A stretch of 64,000 bases of DNA from Pseudodesulfovibrio cashew (GTDB lineage Bacteria; Desulfobacterota; Desulfovibrionia; Desulfovibrionales; Desulfovibrionaceae), in the NCBI RefSeq assembly GCF_009762795.1, contig NZ_CP046400.1, forward strand, positions 2,519,501 through 2,583,500, given 5' to 3'. Below, in pieces: positions 38,490 through 47,474 of this stretch. A program made the position numbers and the translations under genes. The number at the start of each line of letters is the position of its first letter. Position 1 is the first letter of the stretch. The notes under the pieces are model-generated. The model saw only the letters and a list, made by a program, of their open reading frames with translations, was not told the DNA's origin and did not search any database.

Positions 38490-39613
38490 CAGCGTTTCTC
38501 CTTTGTATTCGGCAGGATCAGCGCCCCGGATTTGAGATCTGTTTTGGGGTTGGCGGGCCAATTGGGGACCAGGCTCTGACCGGGGAAGAGGGGGCGCTGC
38601 TTCTCTCCGTGGTCCACCAGGGTCAGCCCCTTGTGGGAGCAGGCGTACTGGGCCCGACCGCCATGAAATTTGAACGGTTCCGAGATGATCCTGACCGCGC
38701 CCCAGTCCTTGCCGCCCTTGCGGGAGAGGTAGAGGAAGTTCATGGAGACGCCCTCTTTTTCGAGACGTGCCTCGGCGGACAGGGTCTGCAGCCAGGTCGG
38801 CGCGTCCTTTACCGAGAAATTGAAGTGGCACCAGGGCGCTCCCTGGCCGGTTGCGGGCATGGGGCACTCTTCCACGTGCGGGCAGGGCGCGATGGGCTTG
38901 AACCCTGTCTGCATCAGCTGGGTGCGCATCTCGGCGATGATTCGGCCTGTCAGCCTGACCCCTGTTTCGATGAGCAGGATGCGGCCCGTCTCCGTGGTGG
39001 CGCCCGCCATGTGCTGGGCGAGTTTTTCGGCCTGGGGCCGAGCCACCCGGCCCGACCAGTCCAGCTCGTTGAAGGCGTTGGCGGCAATGACCAGGTCGGC
39101 CTTGCGCTTGATGTGGTCGGTGAAGTTGGCCTTCACGGTCCTGACGCGCCAGGGGGAATTCTCGCCCGCCACGGCGTTGAAGAGCTTGAGTCCGGCCTGG
39201 AGCGACTTGGGCGCGCGGTCCATGCAGGTGAAGTTGATCCGTCGCTCCCGCAGGTGGGGGCGGGACATCCACAGGGCCATGACCGTTGTCAGCGGGCCGG
39301 ACCCCAGGTCCGCCACTTCGCTGCCGTCCGGGATGTCCAGTTCCAGGCCTGTGAAGAGCCGGGACATGCGGTACAGGTTCCAGGGCAGGAAATAGGTCAG
39401 GTAGGGCGACAGAAACCTGGCCTCGGACAAATAGTCGATCTTGCGCTCGGACCGTTCCGTGGTCAGGCCGCGGGACATGTCCCTAATGTCGTACTTGAGC
39501 TTTTCGCGGTGCTTGGCCTTGAGCGGCCAGACACGCTTCAGGATGTCTCCGAAACGTTCGAGTTCAGCCTGGTTGTCCTCGGTGAGGTTGGGAAAGAGTC
39601 GGTCAATCGACAT
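38489..39613 (-). CDS. Small ribosomal subunit Rsm22-like methyltransferase family protein
   Basis: A 374-residue protein of the Rsm22/METTL17 family, which binds the small ribosomal subunit during assembly. A class I SAM-binding region is visible ([27 protein letters not shown]). Cysteines in [13 protein letters not shown] and a later CSHKG match the four cysteines that hold an Fe-S cluster in this family. Catalytic methyltransferase activity is unproven for the family. The start at 39613 overlaps the end of the upstream RACo-like gene by 11 bases; a longer frame to 39673 was rejected. Confidence 0.82.
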   Translation of the reverse strand: MSIDRLFPNLTEDNQAELERFGDILKRVWPLKAKHREKLKYDIRDMSRGLTTERSERKIDYLSEARFLSPYLTYFLPWNLYRMSRLFTGLELDIPDGSEVADLGSGPLTTVMALWMSRPHLRERRINFTCMDRAPKSLQAGLKLFNAVAGENSPWRVRTVKANFTDHIKRKADLVIAANAFNELDWSGRVARPQAEKLAQHMAGATTETGRILLIETGVRLTGRIIAEMRTQLMQTGFKPIAPCPHVEECPMPATGQGAPWCHFNFSVKDAPTWLQTLSAEARLEKEGVSMNFLYLSRKGGKDWGAVRIISEPFKFHGGRAQYACSHKGLTLVDHGEKQRPLFPGQSLVPNWPANPKTDLKSGALILPNTKEKR

Positions 39614-41150
39614 AGGTGAATCGCATCCTTTGGAGATATTGTTCGCCGAAGCTTTCGTCTCCGGCCAGTTCAAGGGCAGTCAGGGTGGCGGGAAGGCCTT
39701 CGGCGAAGGCGCGCGCGCCCGGGTCGGTGACAAACAGCTCCGTGCCCTTGAGCGAGGTGTTGCCCGCCTTGACGGTCTTGGCACGGGTGCCCGGCGGCAG
39801 GAAACCGAGAGTTTCCAGGTCGGCCAGGTTGACGTGTTCGCCAAGGGCTCCGGCGATGTGGATCGCCTTGAGTGCGGACGGACCGATCCCGGCGGCCTTG
39901 AGCAGGGCGGACATAGCCAGGTTGAAGGCCGCCTTGACCTTGAGAATTTCCTCCACGTCCGAGGCCGGGAGATAGAGGTCATCGCCCAGGACGTAGACGG
40001 GTTCGCCGTCCTTCTGGTCCAGGTTCTCGGCCAGGCGGGCGGCCAGCGGGGTCGCACCCTTGCCGAAAAGGCCTGTTTCGTCAATGACGCCCTGTTGGCG
40101 CAGAATGGCTGCCAGGGAGAGGTAGCCGGTGCCGGTCATGCCGTCGGGCTGGCTGGCGGAATCGTCAAACAGGACGGCGGCCAGCCCCCGGGGGGTGAGT
40201 TGGAAGCCGGTGATGGCGCCTGGTGAGGCGGTCCGTCCGAAGGAGAGCCCCACGCCCTCCAGAGCCGGGCCCATGGGGACGCTGGCGCAGAGCCGCTCTT
40301 CAGGTGACATGGCCAGGACGAATTCTCCGTTGGTGCCAAGGTCTGCCAGCAGGAAGGGATATTCCGGTTCGCCTCCGTATTCGATGGCGGCCAGGCCAGC
40401 CGAGATGTCCGCCCCCACGAAGGGAGCGAGCAGGGGCGGGATATAGGCCAGAGGCAGGCTCGCGCCGAGCTTCTTCTCGTCGCCGCCCGTGTAGGAGAGG
40501 GTATAGGGTGCGCTGGCCAGGTCGTCCGGTTTCTTGCCGAGCAGGATGTATGTCATGGCCGAGTTGCCGGACACGGCGAGCGTGGTGCATACGCCGCCCA
40601 TGTTGTTCATGGCGATCTGCATCAGCTCTGTCAGCCGGTCCGTGATCAGCGCGCGGAGCACGAATCGTCCCTCGGCGGTGGTCGCAGTGGCCAGGCGGGA
40701 CATGACCTCGCTGCCCAGCCCTGTCTGCGGGTTCAGCTCATGGCCCGAGGCCACCCGCTCGCCGTCCACGAGAACGGACCAGTGGATGGACGTGGTGCCC
40801 AGGTCCACGGCCATGGCGAAGTCGCCGGTGGTGGCCGAGTGCCCCATGATGGCTCGCTGGCTGCGGCGCGGTGCGGGGATCATGATCTCGCACGGTTCGG
40901 ACGGGTGCAGGCAGGACAGCCGCCATCCCTCTTCCACGGCTTCCTTGCCGAGCTTGCGCATTTCGTCGTGATTGGCTTCGGGAGCGTCGGAGAGATAACG
41001 GACCCGGCATAGACCGCACTTGCCCAGGCCGGAGCAGAGCGGCACGCCGTGCCACAGTCTGCTGAGAAAGATGGTCCGGGCCAGGGTCGCGCCCGGAGTG
41101 GGCTCCAGGGCGAGCCTGGTCCCGTCATGGGTGGTGATGAATATGCTCAA
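39603..41150 (-). CDS. RACo-like ferredoxin/ASKHA corrinoid-protein activator
   Basis: A 515-residue protein with a plant-type [2Fe-2S] ferredoxin domain at the N-terminus (C39-x5-C45-x2-C48 and C80). A large ASKHA ATPase domain follows: phosphate loop AVDLGTTSIHW, second loop LLADLGTNGEF, and HIAGALGEHVNL. This is the layout of RACo and RamA-type proteins that use ATP to reduce inactive Co(II) corrinoid methyltransferases. No corrinoid protein or methyltransferase is in the window, so the target must lie elsewhere. It is the first gene of a minus-strand set leading into rsm22, lipB and lipA. Confidence 0.82.
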   Translation of the reverse strand: MSIFITTHDGTRLALEPTPGATLARTIFLSRLWHGVPLCSGLGKCGLCRVRYLSDAPEANHDEMRKLGKEAVEEGWRLSCLHPSEPCEIMIPAPRRSQRAIMGHSATTGDFAMAVDLGTTSIHWSVLVDGERVASGHELNPQTGLGSEVMSRLATATTAEGRFVLRALITDRLTELMQIAMNNMGGVCTTLAVSGNSAMTYILLGKKPDDLASAPYTLSYTGGDEKKLGASLPLAYIPPLLAPFVGADISAGLAAIEYGGEPEYPFLLADLGTNGEFVLAMSPEERLCASVPMGPALEGVGLSFGRTASPGAITGFQLTPRGLAAVLFDDSASQPDGMTGTGYLSLAAILRQQGVIDETGLFGKGATPLAARLAENLDQKDGEPVYVLGDDLYLPASDVEEILKVKAAFNLAMSALLKAAGIGPSALKAIHIAGALGEHVNLADLETLGFLPPGTRAKTVKAGNTSLKGTELFVTDPGARAFAEGLPATLTALELAGDESFGEQYLQRMRFTYVD

Positions 41151-41389
41151 AAGATTACTCCATCGGGTGGATGCGCCCTTCTTCCGGGTGGAATGGAAAA
41201 AGTGTCGGGGCTGGCTTTCTGTTTCGTGTCGTTGGCGGGTCTATTCTGTTGTTCGAAGCTTCGATCCCGGCTTTGCCCCGCGTCGTCAAGGGCATAAAGA
41301 TTAGCTCATGGCGCTGAGCGTGTAAATGGTTCATCTAACGGTTGGCAAGGTGGCCTCCGCTTGGTATTAAAGCCATTCGGAGTATCGTT

Positions 41390-41773
41390 ATGCGTGAGAA
41401 ATCATACACAGTTCAGATAGAAAGCCGGTCGGGCAATCGCGAAGCCTATCGAGCCGGTTTTTCCGATCTTCAGCTGCGGATCGACGACCGGTCCGCTCCT
41501 GTTGCGGTCATCAACCTCAGCCCGGTGGGTGTTGGCCTGCGCCGTAATGTCGGCATGACCCAGGGACAGGAGGCCGTGGTGCATCTGTACCGCAAGGGCG
41601 TGTTGGTCATTCCCGACCTGGCTGTTCGAGTTGCCCGGGTTTCGGCATCGGCCACGGGGTTGGCATTCCTGGGCCTGACCAGGAAGCAGACCGATGAGAT
41701 TCACAGCGTGGTGCTCGAGGAGCAGAAGCGTCAGCTCTCCGGTCGAAACAGGGTGCGTCTCGACTCCTTCTGA
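41390..41773 (+). CDS. PilZ-domain protein
   Basis: A 127-residue single-domain protein. The PilZ pattern, with an Arg-rich N-terminal part (SGNREAYRAGF) and VINLSPVGVGL (the N/DxSxxG-type motif), suggests binding of cyclic di-GMP. ATG at 41390 has CGGAG 6 bases upstream. It is a lone gene between two minus-strand operons, with no partner or terminator that I can see in the 116-base gap that follows. Confidence 0.78.
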   Translation: MREKSYTVQIESRSGNREAYRAGFSDLQLRIDDRSAPVAVINLSPVGVGLRRNVGMTQGQEAVVHLYRKGVLVIPDLAVRVARVSASATGLAFLGLTRKQTDEIHSVVLEEQKRQLSGRNRVRLDSF

Positions 41774-41889
41774 TCAGAGGGGATGAGTCGTATAGCTACG
41801 ACAGGGATCGCTTCCGGTTTGAAAGCGGCGACCCTTCACACAGAAGTCCTCTCCTTCATGTCGTTCGCGGGCATCTTTACGTTTTTAAT

Positions 41890-42684
41890 CTAGCAGCGGG
41901 ACAGCCTGCGTAGAGCATCGTCGAGGTGCGCCAGCCAGATGTCCACCAGCCGGTCATATTCGCCTGCGCCCTTGAGCACGGCCTGACATTGGATGCCCGC
42001 ATTTTCCAGGCGGCTCTTCCAACTGGTCTCGGCGTCGCCGACCATGTCGCGCGCCGCGTGCCAGCCCGCCCCGAACAGGAAGGGAAGCAGGTAGGCCTTG
42101 CGCACTCCGTCCTCATGGAACCGCTGGATGATGGCGTCGATGCCCGGCTCCGCTTCCATGGCTCCCATGTGGACCGTCGTGTCCCGCTTCTGGAAGGCCC
42201 GGTGCAGGGCTTCGTAATAGATGTTTCCGTCGTGCTTCGTGCCGTGGCCCATAAACAGGACCGCGTCGTGGTCGCCTTTGCCTTCCAGCCCTATGGAGAG
42301 GATGGCCTCGGCCACGGCTTCAACGCCCGCCTCGCCCGCCACCAGAGGGAAGCCAACCTCAACGCGGCTGAACCCGCCGTCCTTGAGCATCAGCTCGTTG
42401 GCCAGCCCGAGCAGCTCGTGGAACTCGGTGCCGGGGATGAGGTGCAGGGACTGCACGGCTACATGGGTCACGCCGTCCGCGAGCAGCTTGTCCAGGGCCT
42501 GGGGCACGGAGTCCACGGCTTCGCCCGCTTTTTCCATGTGTCCACGGATGGTCTTGGAGGTGTAGGCAACGCGCACGGGAAGGTCGGGATAGGTCCGGCG
42601 GACCCGCTCCACGATGTGGTCCAGGGAGGCCCGGGCATTTTCGTGCCGGGAGCCGAACGCGGCGAGGACTATGGCAGTTTTCAT
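41890..42684 (-). CDS. cbiK: Sirohydrochlorin cobaltochelatase CbiK, cytoplasmic form
   Basis: Inserts cobalt into sirohydrochlorin in the anaerobic cobalamin route. The 264-residue protein has no signal peptide. It has the CbiK pattern: IVLAAFGSRHENA at the start, AVQSLHLIPGTEFHE, LFMGHGTKHDGNIYYEAL and LLPFLFGAGWHAARDMVGD, with the likely metal-binding His residues in these segments. It is the last gene of the riboswitch-controlled operon and overlaps cobI by 4 bases. Confidence 0.9.
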   Translation of the reverse strand: MKTAIVLAAFGSRHENARASLDHIVERVRRTYPDLPVRVAYTSKTIRGHMEKAGEAVDSVPQALDKLLADGVTHVAVQSLHLIPGTEFHELLGLANELMLKDGGFSRVEVGFPLVAGEAGVEAVAEAILSIGLEGKGDHDAVLFMGHGTKHDGNIYYEALHRAFQKRDTTVHMGAMEAEPGIDAIIQRFHEDGVRKAYLLPFLFGAGWHAARDMVGDAETSWKSRLENAGIQCQAVLKGAGEYDRLVDIWLAHLDDALRRLSRC

Positions 42685-43397
42685 TCGATCTCGTTTTTTC
42701 TGACCAGGGCCAGGGAAAAGTAGTGAGGCGTCTTGGGGGCATCCTTGATATCCATGAGAATGGATTCTCCGTCCATGCCAAGACGGGAGACGAGTACGGT
42801 CTTGTCGTCCAATCTGAGCCGCTCCAGGGTTGCCCTGATCTCCTCGAAGTTTTTGTACGCCTTGAGGATAACGGCGTTGTCGGCCACGTCAAGCTGCGCT
42901 TCGAGCCGGTCGGGATCGGTGACCCCGGAGGTGATCAGCAGGGATTCCTTTGATTCGGCCAGGACGAATCCGATCCTGGCGGCGGCCGCATGAAAGGACG
43001 TGATGCCCGGGATGGCCTGAACGCGGATTGAAGGATTCAGGCGCAGGAGGGTGCGCTGGAGGTAGCCGTAGGTGGAGTAGGTCAGCGGATCGCCAAGGGT
43101 CAGGAACGCGGCGTTTTCGCCTCGGTCCAGGACTTCGGCCACGATTTCCGCGTTGCGTTGCCAGGCTGTCTCCAACTCTGTCTTGTCCTTGGTCATGGGG
43201 AAGCCGAGCTGAATGACCTGGACCTCTTTCTTAAGATGCGGCCGGGCAATGGCGTAGGCCGTGGAGTAGTCGTTCTTGGTGGAGGCGGCGGCAAAGACGA
43301 CGTCCACCTCGCCCAGGGCGCGGACCGCCTTGATGGTCAAAAGTTCCGGGTCGCCGGGGCCGACGCCGATGCCGTAGAGAGTGCCATGTTTCGTCAC
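42681..43397 (-). CDS. cobI: Precorrin-2/cobalt-factor-2 C20-methyltransferase
   Basis: Methylates C20 of the corrin precursor with S-adenosylmethionine, right after cobalt insertion. The 238-residue protein has GTLYGIGVGPGDPELLTIKA, FLTLGDPLTYSTYGYL and IPGITSFHAAAARIG. I chose GTG at 43397, which has GAGGA 8 bases upstream; ATG at 43427 is an alternative that would overlap the upstream gene by 4 bases but has no clear ribosome-binding site. It overlaps cbiK by 4 bases. Confidence 0.9.
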   Translation of the reverse strand: MTKHGTLYGIGVGPGDPELLTIKAVRALGEVDVVFAAASTKNDYSTAYAIARPHLKKEVQVIQLGFPMTKDKTELETAWQRNAEIVAEVLDRGENAAFLTLGDPLTYSTYGYLQRTLLRLNPSIRVQAIPGITSFHAAAARIGFVLAESKESLLITSGVTDPDRLEAQLDVADNAVILKAYKNFEEIRATLERLRLDDKTVLVSRLGMDGESILMDIKDAPKTPHYFSLALVRKNEIE

Positions 43398-43423
43398 GTT
43401 GTGGTTCCTCTGTTCGTGAGCCG

Positions 43424-44332
43424 TCATTGGTTGACCGGCACGGGATGCAGCAGCCGGTATACGGTTTCTATGCCGCTGAGCAGCCGCATGGTCGGGCGTG
43501 AGACCAGATGTTCGTCCACCAGGAATACGTTCCGGTCGCGCACCGCCTTGATCCGCGAAGCAGCCGGGACGGTCATGATGCTCTTGACGTCCACCTGGTT
43601 CATTTTGCCGTATTGGGCGAGATATACGTCGATGCGTGCTCCCTTGGCCAGCACGCGCTCCAGACCGTAGTTGGCGATGTTGGTGCCGTGGTGGGGGGTG
43701 GCATCGGCCGCGGCGTTGCGGCCTCCGGCCATCTGCAGCACGAACAGGGGCATGGAGCCTGGGGAGAAGGTCGCATACTTGCGGTGGATGGCCTCGAAAA
43801 ACACGTTGGGGCGGCGATTTTCCGTGATGCGGTCCAACCTTTGGAGAGCTGCCTCCAGCCCTTCCTTGAAGTCGCCGACCATCCGCTCGGCCTCCAACTC
43901 CCTGCCGGTCAGGCGGCCCAGAGTCCGCCAGTAGGCGTACATTTCCTCCACCGTGTTCGGCTGCAACGCCGCCACCTGGATGTGGTGATTCCTCAGGGCA
44001 CGCCACAGGCCGGGGTAGGCCCTGTATTGCATGGGGCGGATGAGAACCAGGTCGGGCTTGGCCGCCAGAAATCTCTCCACGCCGTCATGGGGAGAAAAGG
44101 CTGGTTTGGCCAAGGCCTGGAACGGGTAGTCCTCGGTTGCGCTCACGCCTATGATTCGGTCGTCCAGCCCCAGGTTGAAAAGGTTCTCGGTGTGCGCCGC
44201 GTACAGGGATATGATGCGCTCGAAGGGCTTGTCGAAAAAGAGGGTGGTCCCGGTGTCGTCCTTCAGCGTGGCCGCGCGGGCCGGGGTAGCGAGCAGGAGA
44301 ATGAACAGAAGAGTGAAGAAGAGGCGTTTCAC
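43424..44332 (-). CDS. ABC transporter substrate-binding protein, cobalamin/iron-complex type
   Basis: A 302-residue periplasmic binding protein of the FecB/BtuF class. Signal peptide 1-20 (ending TPARA), then the usual ERIISLYAAHTENLFNLGL, VGVSATEDYPFQAL and KPDLVLIRP. The C-terminal part has VDVYLAQYGKMNQVDVKS-like sequence and RDRNVFLVDEHL. It lies between the ATPase gene (4-base overlap) and cobI. The shared B12 riboswitch suggests a corrinoid, cobalt or related ligand, but the sequence does not show which. Confidence 0.85.
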   Translation of the reverse strand: MKRLFFTLLFILLLATPARAATLKDDTGTTLFFDKPFERIISLYAAHTENLFNLGLDDRIIGVSATEDYPFQALAKPAFSPHDGVERFLAAKPDLVLIRPMQYRAYPGLWRALRNHHIQVAALQPNTVEEMYAYWRTLGRLTGRELEAERMVGDFKEGLEAALQRLDRITENRRPNVFFEAIHRKYATFSPGSMPLFVLQMAGGRNAAADATPHHGTNIANYGLERVLAKGARIDVYLAQYGKMNQVDVKSIMTVPAASRIKAVRDRNVFLVDEHLVSRPTMRLLSGIETVYRLLHPVPVNQ

Positions 44333-45114
44333 GATGATTCCTTGGACTGATAAACGAGAGTAATGGCTTGGCCGCAGGTGAGCACGCGGGCGTCTACGTC
44401 GAAGACCCGGCTGATGTTCTTCGGGGTCAGGACCTGGGTCGGAGCGCCGCTGGCATGGACGCGTCCCTTGTCGAGGACGGTTACGCGGTCGCAGTGGGCC
44501 GCCGCCAGGTTGAGGTCGTGGAGTACGGCGACAATGGTTCGCCCGGACTCGGCCAGCCGCCGCAGAACGGCCATGACCGCGAGCGCGTGCCGGATGTCCA
44601 TACTCGAAGTCGGCTCGTCAAGCAACAGGCAGGGCGTGTCCTGAGCCAGGGCACGGGCGAACACGGTCCGTTGCCTCTCGCCTCCCGAGAGTTCCGTGAG
44701 GGGACGATCGGCAAGACCGGTCAGGTCCATTGCCGTCAAGGCATCGCGCACGGCGTTTCTATCTTGCTCGTCCGGTGGAGAAAATCGTTCCATGTGGGGG
44801 TGACGGCCCATGAGCACTGTATCGGCCACGGTAAAGGGGAAGGCCGCCCGTGGGGTCTGCTCTACCAGGGCGGTGAGCATGGCCAGTTCTTTCGGGGAGT
44901 ATGCGGTGACAGGTTGCCCATTGAGTTCAACCATGCCTTGGGAGGGAGATCGGTATCCGGCCAGGAGATCAAGCAGGGTGGATTTGCCGGAGCCGTTGGG
45001 GCCGACAATGCCGTGCAATTCGCCTGGTTTCAGATCGAGATCCACGCCGTGGAGCACTGGTTCTCGCCCGTAGCCGAAAGTCAGGTCCCGGAGGACGTAG
45101 GTGGTCCTATCCAT
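44329..45114 (-). CDS. ABC transporter ATP-binding protein, BtuD/FecE type
   Basis: A 261-residue ATPase with Walker A GPNGSGKS, the signature LSGGERQR, Walker B CLLLDEP and the H-loop VLHDLNLAAAHC. It drives uptake together with the FecCD-type permease upstream and the binding protein downstream. The start at 45114 has GGGAGG 5 bases upstream. It overlaps the permease gene by 8 bases and the binding-protein gene by 4. Confidence 0.92.
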   Translation of the reverse strand: MDRTTYVLRDLTFGYGREPVLHGVDLDLKPGELHGIVGPNGSGKSTLLDLLAGYRSPSQGMVELNGQPVTAYSPKELAMLTALVEQTPRAAFPFTVADTVLMGRHPHMERFSPPDEQDRNAVRDALTAMDLTGLADRPLTELSGGERQRTVFARALAQDTPCLLLDEPTSSMDIRHALAVMAVLRRLAESGRTIVAVLHDLNLAAAHCDRVTVLDKGRVHASGAPTQVLTPKNISRVFDVDARVLTCGQAITLVYQSKESS

Positions 45115-46144
45115 GGAACCTCCCGCTGCGGGCCCGGCTGAACAGCCAGCAGAACACCGGGCCACCGAGGAGCGCGGTGAGCACGCCGATGGGTACCTCG
45201 TTGGGCAGCACGGCGCGGGTCAGGGTGTCCGCCGCCAGGAGCAGCATGCCGCCGCCCAGGGCCGAGGCCGGGAGCAGCAGCCGATTGTCTGGGCCGACCA
45301 CGAAGCGCATCAGGTGCGGAACGATGAGCCCCACGAAGCCGATGATGCCCGAGACCGAGACGCAGACGGCGCTGACCAGCGAGGCGGTGAGCAGGAGGAC
45401 CAGACGGACCCGGCCCGTGTTTACGCCAAGCCCCTTGGCCGTGCGGTTGCCCAGGGAGAGAATGTTCAGATCGCGGGCGTAAAAGGCGCACAGGGCATAC
45501 CCGGCCACTGCCACGGCCCCGGTCAGTGCGGCGTCGGTCCAGGTGCGGGAGACAAAGCTGCCCATGAGCCAGAAGACGATGGCGGCCACGCGTTCGTCAG
45601 CCATGTATTTTATGAAGGAGATTGCTGCGGACAGGATGGCCGAAACGATGACACCCGAGAGAATCAGGTTGGTGGGGGCCAGCTCGCCGTCCCGTCCGGC
45701 CATGGCGATGACCGCGAAGAGGGTGACCGCCGCTCCCAGGAAGGCCGTCAGGCACAGGGTGGCCGGGCCGAGAAAGGCCAGTCCGAGGTAAAGGGCCAGG
45801 GCCGCTCCGAAGGCCGCGCCCGAAGACACGCCCAGGGTGAAGGGGTCGGCCAGGGGATTGAGCAGCAGCCCCTGGAAGACGGTTCCGGCCACGGCCAGCC
45901 CCACGCCCACGGAGATGGAGGTCAGGATGCGCGGCAGCCGGACTTCGAGGATTACACTTTGAAAAAGCGGGTCGGCATGGTTTGCCGCTCCCCGCAACCC
46001 GTCCCACAGGGCGGCGATAACGTCGCCCGGCGGGATGGAGATGAAGCCCATACCCATGGCCAGGATCGCCAGCACGCCCAGACAGAGGGCGAGCAGGGCG
46101 ATCAGCAGACCGGCGCGGGCGGGATTGCGGGGAGCGTTTTGCAT
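45107..46144 (-). CDS. FecCD-family ABC permease
   Basis: A 345-residue membrane protein with about ten hydrophobic helices, matching BtuC/FecD permeases. It has GVGLAVAGTVFQGLLLNPLADPFTLGVSSGAAFGA, the loop PNEVPIGVLTALLGGPVF at the end and LGVNTGRVRLV. It is 4 bases after the periplasmic CbiK and before the ATPase gene, so these form one importer unit. Confidence 0.93.
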   Translation of the reverse strand: MQNAPRNPARAGLLIALLALCLGVLAILAMGMGFISIPPGDVIAALWDGLRGAANHADPLFQSVILEVRLPRILTSISVGVGLAVAGTVFQGLLLNPLADPFTLGVSSGAAFGAALALYLGLAFLGPATLCLTAFLGAAVTLFAVIAMAGRDGELAPTNLILSGVIVSAILSAAISFIKYMADERVAAIVFWLMGSFVSRTWTDAALTGAVAVAGYALCAFYARDLNILSLGNRTAKGLGVNTGRVRLVLLLTASLVSAVCVSVSGIIGFVGLIVPHLMRFVVGPDNRLLLPASALGGGMLLLAADTLTRAVLPNEVPIGVLTALLGGPVFCWLFSRARSGRFHG

Positions 46145-46148
46145 TCGT

Positions 46149-47138
46149 TTACCTGGGGAGCATATGGCTCTGTGCCATGGCGTCCTTCAGATGGTTCACG
46201 TACAGGTCGGCCCAGGCGTCAACCGAGCCGAGACCCCGCAACTGGGTGGTTACGGAGAAGCCTGCCCTGGTCAGCATGACCTTCCAGGAGTCGTCTTCAT
46301 CGCCGGCCATGTCGTTGGAGGCGTGATCACCGGCAACGACCATGAAGGGCTTGAGCAGGATTTTTTTCTTCCCTGTGGCCTTGAGTTCGGCCACGAGTTC
46401 ATCGAACCCGGGGAAGCCTTCCACGCAGCCCACAAAGACGGGGTAGTCGTGGGAGGTCTGCATGACGTGCTGGAATTCGGAATAGATGCCGGTGGAATAG
46501 AAGTCGTTGCCGTGACCCATGTAGACCAGGGTGGCACCCATCTTCTTGGCCTCGTCCACGTCGCCCTTGAGAGCAGCAGCCGCAGCGGCGATGTCGTCGG
46601 TGTAGGGGTAAGCGTCACCGGGCATGCCCAGGGCCGGGCGGCCGAGACGCAGCTTGTTGAAGGGAATGGACTTGGCCTTGACCGTGCGGATGGAGCGAAG
46701 GCCGATCATCATATTGGTAAGATCGGAGAATTCCTCACCCGCGAAGACGTGCAGGGTCTGGACCGCGAGATCCTTGTATCCCTCGTCCTGGAGGTCGGCC
46801 ACGGTGGCCAGCGGGCTTTTCACAAACAGGACCTCTCGCGGAACGTCTTGGTTGGCCTTCTGCCACTCGGGGTCATGGCGACGTTTGCTCCAGATTTTGC
46901 GGATGATCGAGGAGGTGAAGGCCAGCCTGACCGGCACGCCGGGGTAGGCCTTTTCAACGCGGGTTTTGATGTTGAGGATGGAGTCGAGGCCCGTGGGGTA
47001 GGACGTGCCGAAAGCAGCCAGAACGATGGCTTGTTTGGCGGCGCCATCGGCCTTGTGCCCGGCCAAGGCCGGGGCGGCGGTCAGGACGAGACAAAGGGTC
47101 AGCGCCACGCAGAGCGGGCGGAACGGAAAACGGAACAT
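46149..47138 (-). CDS. Periplasmic CbiK-type cobaltochelatase (CbiKp)
   Basis: A 329-residue CbiK homologue with a clear Sec signal peptide (about 1-26, ending APALA). The mature part has the same landmarks as the cytoplasmic copy at 41.9 kb: IVLAAFGTSYPTGLDS, AVQTLHVFAGEEF, LVYMGHGNDFYSTG and VVAGDHASNDMAGD. Such a secreted form is known from Desulfovibrio vulgaris, where it can chelate metal in vitro and is linked to a heme or metal transport role. It is the first gene after a B12 riboswitch. Confidence 0.9.
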   Translation of the reverse strand: MFRFPFRPLCVALTLCLVLTAAPALAGHKADGAAKQAIVLAAFGTSYPTGLDSILNIKTRVEKAYPGVPVRLAFTSSIIRKIWSKRRHDPEWQKANQDVPREVLFVKSPLATVADLQDEGYKDLAVQTLHVFAGEEFSDLTNMMIGLRSIRTVKAKSIPFNKLRLGRPALGMPGDAYPYTDDIAAAAAALKGDVDEAKKMGATLVYMGHGNDFYSTGIYSEFQHVMQTSHDYPVFVGCVEGFPGFDELVAELKATGKKKILLKPFMVVAGDHASNDMAGDEDDSWKVMLTRAGFSVTTQLRGLGSVDAWADLYVNHLKDAMAQSHMLPR

Positions 47139-47170
47139 GGAACCTCCCTGGGAGGAGGGGCTTGATTGGG

Positions 47171-47209
47171 GAAAAGAAAATCCCCTTCCTCACGCATACG
47201 AGGAAGGGG
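47171..47209 (-). terminator. Terminator in the cobalamin operon leader
   Basis: On the minus strand a 10-base perfect stem (CCCCTTCCTC with GAGGAAGGGG, 47182-47191 and 47200-47209, loop 8 bases) is followed by ATTTTCTTTT. It stands between the riboswitch and the first gene, where coenzyme B12 binding could cause early termination. Confidence 0.85.
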
Positions 47210-47277
47210 AACCGTTTTTTCCCTTCGTGTCACCTTGGCGGCAAGCCCACGTACCACCGAGGCAAACCGGTATCGTT

Positions 47278-47428
47278 TTCAGGCAGGTCTTCCGGCTGGT
47301 CCCTCCCGTCTTCGCCTTCCCGGGATTCTCCCAGTGGCATATGTGAAGACGGTTCATAAGGACGTCACGGCGGCGGGTCCGCTCCCGATTCGCACGGGAT
47401 TCCCTATCAAGTCGCAATAACACCTGAA
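47278..47428 (-). promoter_or_regulatory. Cobalamin (AdoCbl) riboswitch
   Basis: Read on the minus strand, the B12 box parts are present: GGGAATCCCGTGCGAATCGGGAGCGGACCCGCCGC in order, then GCCACTGGGAGAATCCCGGGAAGGC and the closing GCCGGAAGACCTGCC. The end stem P1 pairs TTCAGG (47423-47428) with CCTGAA (47278-47283). It lies about 140 bases before the periplasmic cbiK gene and just after a promoter. It should repress the operon when cobalamin is plentiful. Confidence 0.93.
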
Positions 47429-47437
47429 GTGCGCTGT

Positions 47438-47465
47438 ATTATGCTCTTCCGCCTGGTGAAGTCAA
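47438..47465 (-). promoter_or_regulatory. Sigma-70 promoter of the cobalamin operon
   Basis: On the minus strand TTGACT (47460-47465) and CATAAT (47438-47443) with 16-base spacing match the consensus at 5 of 6 positions each. Transcription would begin near 47431, just before the riboswitch. It sits 10 bases after the cheA stop codon. Confidence 0.7.
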
Positions 47466-47474
47466 GAAGCGGGG

